64,000 bases of DNA from Leptodactylus fallax (lineage: Eukaryota > Chordata > Amphibia > Anura > Leptodactylidae). Shown piece by piece: positions 1 through 11,683 of this stretch. A program made the translations under genes and the position numbers. Under the pieces are notes generated by a model. It was not told the DNA's origin and did not search any database. It saw nothing but the letters and a program-made list of their open reading frames with translations. Every line of letters starts with the position of its first letter. Within the stretch, counting starts at the first letter, position 1. The stretch is taken from contig CAMRHE010000028.1 in the NCBI GenBank assembly GCA_947044405.1, positions 9,427,501 through 9,491,500 of the forward strand, given 5' to 3'.

Positions 1-33
1 ACATCCTCTCAATCTTCTGTAATTTAATAAACA

Positions 34-40
<7 letters not shown>

Positions 41-72
<32 letters not shown>
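41..72. repeat. (TA)n microsatellite
   Basis: An uninterrupted run of alternating T and A of about 32 bp. Confidence 0.95.
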
Positions 73-78
<6 letters not shown>

Positions 79-153
79 GTATATCTTTTCTATCTTTATG
101 TACGGTTTATATTTATGTGCTATAAAGCTATGAGGCAGGCTCCACTAAACAAG

Positions 154-154
154 T

Positions 155-205
<51 letters not shown>

Positions 206-206
206 G
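154..206. repeat. (GATA)n microsatellite
   Basis: About thirteen perfect tandem GATA tetranucleotides. On the opposite strand it reads as repeated LSIY codons, which explains the short reading frame there. Confidence 0.95.
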
Positions 207-804
207 TGACATGGTTTCAGCCTCTTGTCCCAATTTACAGTAAACTGTATCGCTCTGGAGCACAAAATGCTCTCCCAACATAAAAATGACTGTTACTTCA
301 AGGGCATGTTCAAATATGTTGCGGAAATTTCTGTGCCTGAAATGCTGTTTCATGCTTTAATGGAGGTAGTCAGCTGTCTTTAAAGTGGTGTTCAGCTGTC
401 TATAAAAGGGGTGTTCAGATGTCTATAAAGTTCTTATTTTTATTGAATACCTGTCTTGAGGATAGGTGGGGGTCAGACACCTGGGACCCCGCTGATCAGC
501 TATTTAAAGTGGCCACAGCATAAATGCGACCACAGTGTCCTCTTCACTGTTTACATTGCACACCATCTTATTCATAGCGTCGGTGAAGAGGTCATGGTAC
601 TCGCACAATCACAGTAGACAGTTCATAAAACTGATCCGCAGGGGTTGGACACATACTAATCTCTTATTCATGACCTAACCTGAGGATAAACTGCACAACC
701 ACTTTAACGGGATTGTGCTAGACGGACTTGGCGTTCTATTACCTATATCTGTGTATTCCCATCAGTGCTGGCAGTATTGCTCTAGATGAACACCATTGGC
801 AGAA

Positions 805-1380
805 CTACTGCCCATGGACACCTCTAAAGCTGTATACTGCTTTCAGTCTACTCCCTATTAAGAACATATTTGAAGAGTGAAGAAATCAGGCGATACCTTT
901 TAGAGGCTAACTGAGTATATTTGATAGTAAGCTTTTTTAGAGTACTAGCTCTCTTCTTCAGACATGGTGTAACACAAGAAACTGAAAATTCTGACTTTTT
1001 ATACACACACAAGACATGGATCTTCAAAGGATCTTGGAGTAACAAAATGCAGTATAAGTAGAGAAGTTATTTACAAAAGCTTACTTATGAAATATACTCA
1101 GTTAGCCTCTAAAAGGTATCGCCTGATTTCTTCACTCTTCCACTACTTTCTATGGCTAAGACGGTACAACATTATACTACTATTAAGGACATATGCACAC
1201 TCCGAACTGAGCATGCATGTACAGCAAGCGTAAGCATGCAGTGTACAGCTTTAGAGGTGTCCATGGGCACCATACACATCACCAGCAGCTCTCCTTATTG
1301 TACATGCATGCATGCTCAGTTTGGAGTTTGCATACTGTATGTTCTTACCAGGGAGTAGACAGAAAGCAGTATACACTTAC
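805..1380. repeat. Complex foldback (nested inverted repeats)
   Basis: About 60 bp at 866-930 recurs as its near-perfect reverse complement at 1080-1140 (both contain the 'aggcgatacctttta' block). An outer pair also exists: 810-860, with catggacacctctaaagc, is inverted both at 1245-1270 and, in part, at 1335-1380. The pattern is that of a foldback DNA transposon that has been rearranged. I cannot name the family. Confidence 0.75.
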
Positions 1381-3814
1381 TTCCTTTAGTAAGGTAGTGA
1401 CTCAGATGTGCGATATATGTGGCATATCACTCGCCCTATGCAATTTACATCTATTACATCCCATATTTTCCAGGAATTGCTTGATGAAACAAGGAGGAGG
1501 ACAATCTTCTTGTCTGGGATCTATATGTCTAGACTTGATAAGAATAATGATGTTTTCATTGGTTCTTATGCGATTCCCTGAGTGCGCCATTATCACAGGG
1601 GACACATTTTTACCAATAAGAAACGGTTTTCTCTTTGTACTTAGAATCTTCTCAAGGAACAATATAATTATAAATCTGATAACAACTTCAGACTTGCTGT
1701 AATTGGATTCCTCTACTATATAAAGCGATCGATAACATTAGACTAGAAGCAAAGAGACCACGGCCAAAAATAAATCCTCGCCGTACTTCAAAATGAAAGT
1801 CACCGAGGTTAAGCTTTATTGTATTATTTCGCTATTATCAGCTCTTGGATTTACATCTTCTGTCCCAATGTAGTTTTAATATCAGAAAGCAAAAAATGTA
1901 AATAAAACATTCCTCATCGTCCAAAGAGACAGATTTGGATCATGCACAGACTTGAGGAAAATGCAGACTTTTTTTGCAGACTTTCTAAATTTAGCACAGA
2001 CTAAAATCTGCAGTGGGTTGCCTTGGTAAGAGTTGCTATGGCTGCAGGGACACAAAGCTTCATCCTAAATAAGTCCACGGAAAGAAATCTCTCAGTTGGA
2101 AAAGTCGTTCATGACAAGTTTGGAAAAAGAAGCTTCCGAGAAAAAGCCAGAAAGATGAGCGCTTGTCCTGCTCCCAAAACCTGCCCCATGTCAATAAACA
2201 AAAGGTGAATTGACATTTATTTCATTTATCATATGTTTTAGGTCTTTAAGAAGCTAAAAATATATCATAAAACTGCAGAAATAGCAATTGCTGAAAATAA
2301 TTCCATTTACCAATGAGAAGGATCAAATAAGACTATAGGGCAATCTTTTTAGTAAAATGCAGGTGTTCTGGAAATACACATCGATTGCCTACAAGGGTGG
2401 ATTTAAGGGTGGCGATGGTGGCAGTCACCCCTCCTGACAGCTCTGGCTCCCTCTGACTCTGACAGAGGATGCCCTGCTGTCAGGCAGCTCCCTTTTACCC
2501 CCCTTGAAAGCGGCTCCAGCAAAAAGGGTCCCGATTTACCCTTGGCTCAGGTCCAGAGTCTGTGACCACCCCAGATTTTATTTAAAATATAGCACTGAGT
2601 GCTTTACCAGTGCGGCCGTAAGTGCATGGCTGCAGTCACAGTACAGGCCGAACAGGCTGGTGCAGACCTCATGAAAAATTATTTCCATCCCATATACTAT
2701 AAAATCCTGAAACTGTATTTCAGAATTGTCTATGCCCAGAATAGACCACCAATGTACAATTACTGGGGTCTGAATTTAGGCGATCTTCACTAAGATGCAG
2801 TACCAAGCACAGTCCCAAACTTCAGGATTACCAAGATCAGACACCCACCTTACAGGAAAACCACTCTAAAGGGGTTGCCTCACAATGACCATACCATTGG
2901 TGAACACTGGTTTGGTTTCTCTAATTCTCGCTGCTGGAAAACATCATGTCTGCTCTGCACAGCATCAGATAATATAATGTATATAGCATTACAGACAGGT
3001 CACTCTTACGTAGAAGCTTTCTGATTTGGATTGTATGGAGGGAGGGGTCCTAAGTGAGAGTGACCCTTCTATGATGTCTGTGTGACCTGATAGATCATAT
3101 AGTCAGAGGCTGTCATTGTTATTCTCCCATCTTAGACATTTATGGTACATCTGCAGATGTGGGTCCAGTAGTGGCCGCATCTAGTCAGTAAAGGACTGGA
3201 GAGTTGGTTGCACATGTGCGCAGCTCTCACCATTCACTTCCATTGGAGTTACAGAAGTAGCACACTCAACTGTTCAAGTAAATCCCATAGAAGTGAATAG
3301 AGAGCGCTTCCCACAGGTGTTGCCACCTCTCATACTGTCACTTCATACTTGAGATTGGTGCGGTTCCCACATTTATAGGTCATATAGGGTATATCCTGTG
3401 GAACACTGTTGGACTGAGGTTTTTTGGTCTCACCCTCTTACAACCCCTAAAAAAATAATACCCTTCCATTCCAGTGTCTCTTATTGTGTTAGGGCCTGGG
3501 CCCACCCAAGATTCCTCTGGTACTCCAGTGGACCAGGCCAGCACTGTTTATATGAAGACGCAGACCTAAGATGTCCTAAACACAACCTACACGCTACTCT
3601 TTGAAAAGAATAGAAGTATATTAGCAAAAAGTATGGGACAAATGGAAAGGATTTTCACTGCAGGATCAGACTACATGAAGCTTGTTTGTTGTCTGTTACC
3701 ATAGAAACACCTATAGTCTGCACTCCGGCTGTAGAAGGTAAAAGTTAGCAAAATTTTACTTAAGACCTATTACCCGGATACATTAACACCTATTACAAAG
3801 TTACTTCATTTTTC

Positions 3815-3880
3815 ATACTGAATTTCCCCACTGTGGGACTATTAAAGGACTATTATTATTATTATTATTATTATTATTTT
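3815..3880 (+). mobile_element. 3' end of a LINE, severely 5' truncated, with (ATT)n tail
   Basis: The segment tgaatttccccactgtggga followed by ctattaaaggac and an (ATT)n tail matches, with one or two changes, the 3' end of the longer LINE fragment on the minus strand at 52579-53524. The two copies therefore belong to one family and share a microsatellite-like tail, a mark of target-primed reverse transcription. Confidence 0.8.
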
Positions 3881-3998
3881 ATATGCAGAGAGAATAAAAA
3901 AATTTGTGTGAAGGTGGACAAGGACAGAGATGTTACTAATATATACTGCAATCGTATCACAAGCTTTATCTGCCCTTATAACTGTAAATATTCCTCAC

Positions 3999-4259
3999 CT
4001 CGGTAAGACAGACTTCTTTTTGTCAGGGTTATCTTATCAGAAGGGCACACAGCTTCTTCAAACTGAGGTGTTGAAGGTTTTGGGAAAGTTGAGCCAAGGC
4101 CACCAAGTTCTGAAAACAATGGTTTCTGCTCATTAATGGAGGAGACCAATGACGACGATCCACTTCTCCTTTTATCTGTGTTCGTCTTGTTATAGGAATA
4201 ATTTCTGAGGTTATCTATTGAATTGTCCGAACCATCTTGGCTGTTGTCTTTACTGCCAT
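3999..4259 (-). CDS. kcnh7: kcnh7 exon: distal cytoplasmic tail (KCNH2 exon 12 equivalent)
   Basis: The 261-nt exon follows the acceptor gattctgtag; its first two bases AT complete an aspartate codon with the G left by the previous exon. It ends CGAG|GTGAGG, leaving one base of the next codon. The product starts DGSKDNSQDGSDNSIDNLRN and contains KRRSGSSSLVSSINEQKPLF, FEEAVCPSDK and KRSLSYR. The core SSS.VSSI.EQKPLF is conserved with mammalian ERG3; the flanks are diverged and serine/asparagine rich, typical of a disordered linker. The following exon, expected to encode the coiled coil, was looked for in 1-3998 and not seen. Confidence 0.92.
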
Positions 4260-7200
4260 CTACAGAATCAAAGGAAAGCAGATGAACTGTGAAGATCTGT
4301 TTCATGTACATAAAGGGCCTGCAGTAGAGCCAGGTTTTCTACGACATGGACACCTACACCATATACACACGTGGGTGCATACTTACCAATAGTCATAGTT
4401 TGAGGGACAGTCTCATGAACTGGACAGTGAAAGGGGTGGGATTATGCTAATTTGTATAAAAAGGGGACATTTCTCTACATTTTTGGAGCAATAAGGCAAG
4501 ACTTAATATACCCCACAATTTGGAATTCAGATGTTGGTAGGTATGATGGTGCCATTATACTAGATATACATAAAAAAAATTCAATTACAACGTGACTAAT
4601 CCAAATTCTTTGACCTAAGAACCTGGGTGAGAGTCTTGTAATCCCTTAGACATTAGGCTTTACTTGTCTACTTATCTTCCCCTAATCCAGTGGCCCTTTC
4701 ACATGGAGAGCTTTCTACCCTGGCTGTGCCATGTTGGCTAGAATTTAGTAAGTTTATATTAATGACATCATCAATGGGTAGGAACACTTCAGGAAATACA
4801 TCATTGAAGGACCTCTAAGAAGACTAAGACCTTAGAAGACCTCTTAGAATCTTCACAGATTCCATCAAAAATACACAAAATATCACAGTTTGCCCTGAGG
4901 ACCCCAGTATAGTCAACGGAGTCAGCCATGTAACCGATCCATCACTGTCATCATTTTTTGTCATGCTGTTTCTATGACCAAGCAGGACAATGTGTAAGTT
5001 AAGGAAAACTATATAGACCCTAGGAATTTTTGGAAAAAATATGCAAATTTCTAGACAAAACAAAACTGTGTCTCTAGTGCCACCTAATGGAAGATAGATC
5101 CCTATAAATCAATGCCGACTTTCAAAAAAGCCTTCTCAGGCATTGACTTATTTGCATACCTTTTCCCAAAATTTCTAGAAGATCATGTATAGCCTTTTGG
5201 TCTCCCTCTGCTGATACAGCAGTCCTCACAAGGAGACATAGTACCCCTCCTGAGGCACATGCATGTCCTCTCACCTAGCCAGCTATACTGTCTCTGCAGA
5301 TGGGTATATTTTGTGTAGTTTACTTAGATATGTGTGTCCCGTTGAGTATTTGGACTATAACATGTTTCTAGTTTCAGCCTCTAGGAGGCAGTGTACTAAT
5401 ATGACGCAGTACCATTTGGCAGCATATTGTCTTTCCTTGCTAGAACAGGTAGCAGATATCAGCCGTTGCCTTCCATATGTTAGGCGTTCATTTGCATTCA
5501 CAGGACATTTTTATAATTCACATTTTTACTCATTTTCTACTTTTATTCGGTATGATTTATACCAGTGTCTGTTCCAAATATGACTAAGATGACTTTTATT
5601 TTTTTCCTGGTATTTTTAACATCATCTAACAAAATAAAATATATCACATTTTGCACAAACCCAAGATGAATTGCTTCTTTAGCACCATATGTTATCACTT
5701 CAACAAACTGCAAGCATATAAATAGTGAAACAGAAGAAAAAAAAAACAGGACAGGATTGTGTTTGTCTACCCAGAAAAGTGGAGTCAAAGCAACCTAAAG
5801 GGACATTCACATCTTGTAAAGTGGTGGCATTGTGCTAGGGTGGGGGGCTGACCTCTGGGACTGGACAATAAAGGGACACAGCACTAACTTAGCCATGCGT
5901 TCCCTTCTAACTCCACACCTTCGGCCACCGGGCTGTGCAGGGAACATCAGCCCTGTATGCAGTGGTGTTGTTCTAGGGCTCGTAGTGGTTACCAATGTAC
6001 TATAACCTATGAGGGGCATGGTGGTTTATGTGGTGGACACAAGATTTGAGCATTAGATTTCTGCTAGGAAACTGCTTTGAGGCTACCAATATCTAATCAT
6101 TTTAGAACCTGCACCACAAGTGCATGAAGTAGGTACTGGCGAGCCTGGATATGAGCAGAGCGACTCCATAGACAGGTGTATATACAGGGGCACGTACACT
6201 ACAATTATGTTCTGCTGATAATTACTTGCAGGTGTCTTATTCTTGTTCCATCTTAATATACATTCTTGGCTTTTACCAGCGGACTGAAAACCCTACAGGC
6301 TACGCCACCTGAAATCTGTCTAAATCCTATCATTAGATTTGCCGGAGAAAGGTCAGCAAAAGAGCCCGGCGAGCTGTTAATTAAACACTTTGCTCAGCAT
6401 CTCTGTCAAAAAAAGGAGAAGATTATAAGAAGTGACAAGTGCAGAAAACCTGGTGTAAGCAGCGGTGGACACATCTCATAGTCAAGAAAGTGCTACACTG
6501 TATGAGGAATGCGAAGAGGAATTTTCTGGGACTTTAAAAGTACAGACATATCCTTAGGATAACAGATTGGTGGGGTCCACCTTCTGGCACCCCACTGATC
6601 AGCTGATTGAAGGGGCTTCAGATCAGTTAAAGAGAACCTTTCACCACCTCCACTAACGTCAGCTCTTTTCATCCTGTAATAGATGCTGCTTCACTGATTC
6701 TGGCACAGTTGGAATTTTTCGTGTAGTCCTCATCATTCCTGAGCAATCAGTGCTGTTAGTATCAGCACCCAATATTCTAATTAGGCTCTCTACTGTCAGG
6801 TGGGCAGTCCTAGACTATCTACTCCAGCCAAGAACCACCCACCTGATGGTAGAGAACCTAATTAGCATATTTACTGCTGAATATAACTGCATTGATTGCT
6901 TAGGGAGTGGTGGGAAAAATTCCAGCTACACCAGAATCAGTGCAAAGAGGTTGAGGTGGTGAAAAGTCCTGAGGTGCAGTACCTTTCTTAGCCACTACAG
7001 AATCTATGGTGCAGCATAATTCCATAGTGTCACAGCTCATCATTGGGACTCCCAAATATCTGATACTGATGACCAATCCAAAGGATAAAATCTGGACTGG
7101 GCTACGATACATTTCATTGCAGTTTTCTCAACCTTTTCTATGTTTAGCTAATACTTTATATTGGACTATATTTTCTAACTACTAAATATTCTGTGCCTAG

Positions 7201-8270
7201 ATACAGTACAGTAAAACATCTACATCTGGGTATTTTTCAGTTGGCCGCGTTCTATGCCTACACTTCTACTGTACTGCAGTCTATGGTAAAATCCCTGTAA
7301 TACAACTACAGCAATACAATACAATTGAGGCCACAGGCAGACCTCTATAGCAATATTGCTATGGCAGGCCTTGGAAGCTTCAGAAGACTCCTGACTGCCA
7401 TAACAACTGAGTGGCTCCTGTGTTTTCACTGCACAGCAGCCGTTCAATATCACAAACTGAAGGTCATCTGTGCCCGCCATCAGAGATGTCTCTGACCACA
7501 GGCACTTGTACCAGGTCTCTGCTGTGTTAAGCAGCTGCAGCTATGGCGCCTGCTGAACTCCAGAGTGGGCACCATATTTTTAATGTATGGCAGGTGACCA
7601 CAACTGCAAGGACTCTTTATTGAAAGCGTAAAATTGCCTCTATAGGTGTCTATTCTGCCTCTAGAGGTATTATTACATTTGATTCACCTTGTAAGCCCCT
7701 GTGCCGCCAGTCCATGGTCACACACCACTCCTAGGGTACAGCTGCGATGTTTCACACCAGCCAGTCAATCACAATGCGAGCAGCAATCCTACAACTATTA
7801 TAGAACTTGGCAGAAAAATCTCCCTAAATGCTGTTTATGGAAACTGTTGACTATGACAGCAGGCTGCAATGTAAGTATGGCCAGTGATACTGAGAGGCTG
7901 AATCAGCCAGACAGTACCGATTTTGGCAGTTTAGCAGACACTTGATGTTAGTGATAGAAATCTATGGTAATACTGGGAACCATGTACACTGTTTTCCTTG
8001 AAAGTGTAACTGCTGGCAAATGTGGCCATCAACATAAGATTATAGGGCATAATAGGTCATGTGAAGTTGACAGCCAAGAAACCTTATGAAGCTAAAGTAC
8101 CATCTAAGCCGACCTTACTGATACCTGAATAGCCACAATACATCTCCTCTACTCAGGAAGTCACAACGCATCAATATATACCAGAACTGGGTAATAATCA
8201 GATTGAAGAATATAAATATAGGAACAGGACACAGAACTAAACCTGAAATGAGTTCAGTAAATGCAATTAC
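4260..8270. other. kcnh7 intron between the last two visible exons (4.0 kb)
   Basis: The intron has GT-AG ends on the minus strand. It contains copies of the dispersed 'gatcagctg' repeat near 6545-6612 and a foldback MITE at 6627-6970. No reading frame in it looks like a protein I know. The remainder appears to be single-copy intronic DNA. Confidence 0.8.
6627..6970. mobile_element. Foldback MITE (family with 'attctggcacag' arms)
   Basis: The left arm (ttaaagagaacctttcacca..., then gattctggcacagttggaat) is matched in inverted orientation at the right (attccagctacaccagaatc ... ggtggtgaaaagtc). The inner part also folds back around a CACCTGACAGT-like motif that recurs as its complement near 6800 and 6845. 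A second copy lies at 57693-58066. No coding capacity. Confidence 0.75.
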
Positions 8271-8367
8271 CTTCATCTGATTTTCCTTTAAATGACAATT
8301 TCCTTCTTCGAAGTTTGCAGTTCTCGCGGCTGTAGTCAGCATCTGCTTGAGATCTTAGGAGAGCAGC
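8271..8367 (-). CDS. kcnh7: kcnh7 small exon: distal C-terminal linker (KCNH2 exon 11 equivalent)
   Basis: The exon is 97 nt (100 in KCNH2), phase 0 in and phase 1 out. The acceptor is cattatccag and the donor GAAG|GTAATT. It encodes AALLRSQADADYSRENCKLR, RRKLSFKGKSDE plus one base. NCKLRRRKLSF is strongly conserved with ERG3, and LLRSQ is shared. The intervening segment ADADYSRE replaces the mammalian serine-rich stretch, so this is one of the less conserved parts. The RRRKLSF sequence is a consensus-like basophilic kinase site (inference). The identification of the start depends on phase; nearer AG dinucleotides would break the frame. Confidence 0.92.
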
Positions 8368-9568
8368 CTGGATAATGAAACATACAAGATAATGACCCAT
8401 AGATACAGCTATCTTATCTAAGAAACCATAGCCTGGTACCAATAAAGCCATTGTCTGCTTCTAGCTCATAAACATGGATTATTACACAGCTATCTATGAG
8501 ATAACATACTGTACATTGTCCTCACAAGGCAAATCTTAGTGCACCTTAATGAGCACTTAAAGAGAAGCTGTCCGGTGATTTTTGGTGCCCTATGTGAGAA
8601 CAGGATGTGGCAGAGGGAAAAAAGATGAATTCTTTGATAGGAGGAGAGAAACTGAGCTCTGTGATATATAGGGTTATATGATAGAGGAGAGAAGCTGAGC
8701 TATGCGATATATAGGGTTATATGATAAAGGAGAGAAGCTGAGCTCTGTGATATATAGGGTTATATGATAAAGGAGAGAAGCTGAGCTCTGTGATATATAG
8801 GGTTATATGATAGAGGAGAGAAGCTGAGCTCTGTGGCATACTGTATAGGTTATATGATACTGGAGAGAAGCTGTTCTCTGTGATATATAGGTTATATGAT
8901 AGAGGAGAGAAGCTGAGATCTGTGATATATAGGTTATATAATAGAGGAGAGAAGCTGAGCTCTGTGATATATAGGGTTATATGATAGAGGAGAGAAGCTG
9001 AGCTCTGTGATATATAGGGTTATATGATAGAGGAGAGAAGCTGAGCTCTGTGATATATAGGTTTATATGATATAGGAGAGAAGCTGAGCTCTGTGATATA
9101 TAGGATTATATGATAGAGGAGAGAAGCTGAGCTCTGTGATATATAGGGTTATATGATATAGGAGAGAAGCTGAGCTCTGTGATATATAGGGTTATATGAT
9201 AGAGGAGAGAAGCTGAGCTCTGTGATATATAGGGTTATATGATAGAGGAGAGAAGCTGAGCTCTGTGATATATAGGGTTATATGATAGAGGAGAGAAGCT
9301 GAGCTCTGTGATATATAGGGTTATATGATAGAAGGAGAGAAGCTGAGCTCTGTGATATATAGGTTATATGATAGAGGAGAGAAGCTGAGCTCTGTCTACT
9401 GTGTATGTTGAGTCAAGGCAGAGCTCATTAATCTTTTAGCAAATCACAGGTATGAGATCCTTATCATTGCTCCAGCACCAATCCGTGATATATTGAATCC
9501 AAGATATAATTTTAGGTAATGTTATACGAATACTAATAATATACATAACATATACAATTGGTACAAAC
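8368..9568. other. kcnh7 intron of 1.2 kb, mostly minisatellite
   Basis: The intron has an AG acceptor on its left side and a GTTTGT donor on its right side (minus strand). About 760 of its 1201 bp are the 43-bp tandem array at 8636-9397; the rest is unremarkable. Confidence 0.85.
8636..9397. repeat. 43-bp minisatellite, about 18 copies
   Basis: The unit is gatagaggagagaagctgag followed by ctctgtgatatatagggtta and tat. Copies differ by single substitutions (gataaagg, gatatagg, agctatgc) and by loss of one G in the agggtt block. Copies in the centre are almost identical, suggesting recent homogenisation. Confidence 0.95.
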
Positions 9569-9774
9569 CTTTGAGCTTTCATCTCGTAAGTTAAAAGTCA
9601 ACTCTAGATTTGTAAGAAATTGATCTGAAAATTCTGGATACATATCTAAAACTTCCAGTAGGTCATCTCTTTGGATTTTGTGCAGGTCACAATACGTCAG
9701 CGCTCGCACATCCGCATTTGATTTTCCAGGTTTGGCGTAAAGGTGAACCATCTCTCCAAAAATATCATTCTTAC
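9569..9774 (-). CDS. kcnh7: kcnh7 exon: second part of the CNBHD with the intrinsic-ligand segment (KCNH2 exon 10 equivalent)
   Basis: The exon is 206 nt, entering in phase 1 (GT completes a glycine codon) and leaving in phase 0. The acceptor is ctatcctcag; the donor is AAG|GTTTGT, which has T at +3 and is weaker than the other donors here. It encodes [72 protein letters not shown] holds the segment that fills the nucleotide pocket in KCNH channels (FNL motif). MVHLYAKPG is the ERG3 form; ERG1 has PLNLYARPG. The KCNH2 counterpart is 194 nt; four extra codons near the end explain the difference. Confidence 0.96.
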
Positions 9775-10098
9775 CTGAGGATAGAAAGGAAGTCTATTAA
9801 AGTGCAGCATGTTACTCCCTGTGTTAAAGTGCGACTATTACATGCACAACCTATTCCTTCGATTTCTCAGTGATGTAAATAATTTTCAGTCAAGAAGTCA
9901 ATGCATATAACTTATACCTAAATGTGTATGAAATACCTTTTCACTAAATCAAAGGACCTCCAGGGTGAATAATGTGTCACCAAGGATGCGGACTAAGTCG
10001 TCCAGTCAGCTGGTAGAATACGATGAATCCACCATTATCTTTCTTTAAGTTTAGTTAAAGCAGATCTGTCACTGAGTGCAAAACTTTAAATGACATAC

Positions 10099-10535
10099 CA
10101 GGGGCATAGCTAAGGGGGGGGCGGGGGGGCAACCAGGGCTTGTGCTCCGGGTGCTGGTTGTCAGGGGGCATCAACAAAACACTTTTATGTATTTAGGTAC
10201 AGAGTAAGAAAAGTGAACTAACCCTCTGCCATTGGTGAAGGAAAGCCTAGCTACAGCTCTGGCCTTACATTTTCTCGCTGCGCCCCTGATCAAATTGGTG
10301 GAGTTCTTTTTTAAATCCGTCCCCATGTTCAAAAGATACAGCCCCGAAAGGTCATATGTAAATTAAGTCTTATTCTCCAAGTGGGCGATAACCTTATATT
10401 TTCTCAAAAAGATAAGGTTACCACCCACTTGGAGGATCAGATCTAAATTTCCATGTAACCTTCCAGAGGCCATAACTTTGGACAGGTGGACGGATTAAAA
10501 AAAAAAAAAAAAAGCCAAATTGTTCAGGGGCGTAG
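10099..10535. mobile_element. Nested foldback with CAGGGGC(G/A)TAGC ends
   Basis: cagggGcatagctaagg opens the segment at 10099, its inverted form (gctgcgcccctg) lies near 10277-10288, and cagggGcgtagcaag lies at 10523. Between 10285 and 10535 two arms of about 110 bp fold back on each other (ccaagtgggcgataacctta pairs with gataaggttaccacccactt). CAGGGGCGTA termini are typical of hAT-type MITEs. I found no clear target-site duplication, so the order of events is uncertain. Confidence 0.6.
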
Positions 10536-10575
10536 CAAGAATCAAATGATAACATTCAACATTCTGTTGTACCTT

Positions 10576-10893
10576 TTTGGGCCACAGGCCTAAAAACGCA
10601 CACGGAAAAGACTGCGGCGGAATCACATTGCGTTTTTTTCTGCAGAGTTTTCCTCTGAGGACTTTCTGCCCCTATTATACCTATCCGGAAAATGCAAGTG
10701 TTTCCATAGGTATAATCGACATGCTTGATTTACAAAAACTCTTGCGTTTTTGATATCCTAATATTTCCTCTGTGGATTTTTTTCTGCAATGTGTGGATGG
10801 GATTAGCCAGAATCCCATCCACTTTGCAGGTACTGTAATACACAGCGTTTTCAAATAAAACACTGCATATTCGCAACGTTGGGCCCTGGCTTT
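10576..10893. mobile_element. MITE of the GGCCCCAC family, diverged copy
   Basis: The ends (gggccacaggcctaaaaacg and cgttgggccctggcttta) are inverted to each other, and the inner sequences (ctgcagagttttcctctgag, tttccataggtataat, gtgtggatgggatt) match the copy at 12521-12772. No coding capacity. Confidence 0.65.
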
Positions 10894-11155
10894 AAAGGGG
10901 TTTCCAGGGTGTTATTTTGATGACGTATTCTTGGAGAGTATACCATATATGAATTTCCCTAGGTGCCCCTGCTTCCTATGACAGGTTCATCATAGGGGTC
11001 AACCACCTCTTAAACTTTACATTCATGTATAAAAAAGTAGTCCATGAACAGTAGTAAGAGAGATGGTGTCCTACTGGATCAGGGACTGGTCCTATGTGAT
11101 GGATCTTGTGATCGTTCTAAAGTAACCCTTGACAGCGTGCTCAAGAATCTACTAA

Positions 11156-11646
11156 TTAAAGGGAATCTGTCAGGTCAGTCTGGGACACTAAACCACCCAC
11201 AGGTCCTTATAGACCTGGGGTATAGTGTGCCAATCGCCTTGTTGTAATGCAATCCGCAGGCGCATTAAAAATAAAAAACCTTTATACTTACCTAGAGAAG
11301 GGTCCGATGAACGCTGTTCGGCCGAGAACAGTCCAGCTTATTCATGAGCTTCTTCATTGGCGCCTGCACTGTTCTTCAGTGAAGCCGAAGATGGACACCG
11401 CTGCTTCACTGCACAAATGCCGGAGCTATGGGACATGCGCACTGAAGCCTAGATGTATTCCTCTGGCTTCATTGAAGAACTGCGCAGGCGCGGAGAGTAC
11501 AGTGGCAGGGTAAGTATAAAGCTTTTTTATTTTTAATGCGGCCATGGATTGCGTTATAACAGGGCTATTTGGGACACTAAACCCCAGGTCCATATGGACG
11601 TGTGGGTGGTTTAGTGTCCCAAATTGCCCTGAAAGATTCCCTTTAA
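11156..11646. mobile_element. TTAA-flanked foldback MITE (piggyBac- or Kolobok-like)
   Basis: TTAA at 11156-11159 is followed by agggaatctgtcaggtcagt; the right end reads, in reverse complement, ttaaagggaatctttcaggg. Long arms share gggacactaaaccacccaca, and an inner pair flanks tgcgcaggcgc. TTAA target duplication with AGGGA-type ends suggests a piggyBac- or Kolobok-type MITE. It ends 38 bp from the kcnh7 donor at 11684. It carries TTTATT at 11526-11531, which is AATAAA on the gene's strand. Confidence 0.8.
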
Positions 11647-11683
11647 GCTAATTTTTAATGGATCCACCCAGACCAGATCTTAC

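Larger units (their letters stand above)
1..3998. other. Intron of kcnh7 downstream of the last visible exon (partial)
   Basis: No exon or other gene is recognisable. The stretch holds (TA)n at 41-72, (GATA)n at 154-206, a copy of the dispersed 'gatcagct' repeat near 465-505, a complex foldback at 805-1380 and a LINE 3' stub at 3815-3880. Between 1400 and 3800 I see only unannotated AT-rich intronic sequence with short, unconvincing reading frames. Confidence 0.7.
9775..11683. other. kcnh7 intron of 1.9 kb (KCNH2 intron 9 equivalent)
   Basis: Contains a nested foldback at 10099-10535, a MITE of the GGCCCCAC family at 10576-10893 and a 491-bp TTAA-flanked MITE at 11156-11646 that ends 38 bp from the upstream exon's donor. 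No additional exon is recognisable. Confidence 0.8.

Noticed and set aside
1..3998. Next kcnh7 exon (coiled-coil region)
   Set aside because: No minus-strand frame resembles the EVEQRLDLLQEQLNRLE type of sequence; the exon must be further left.
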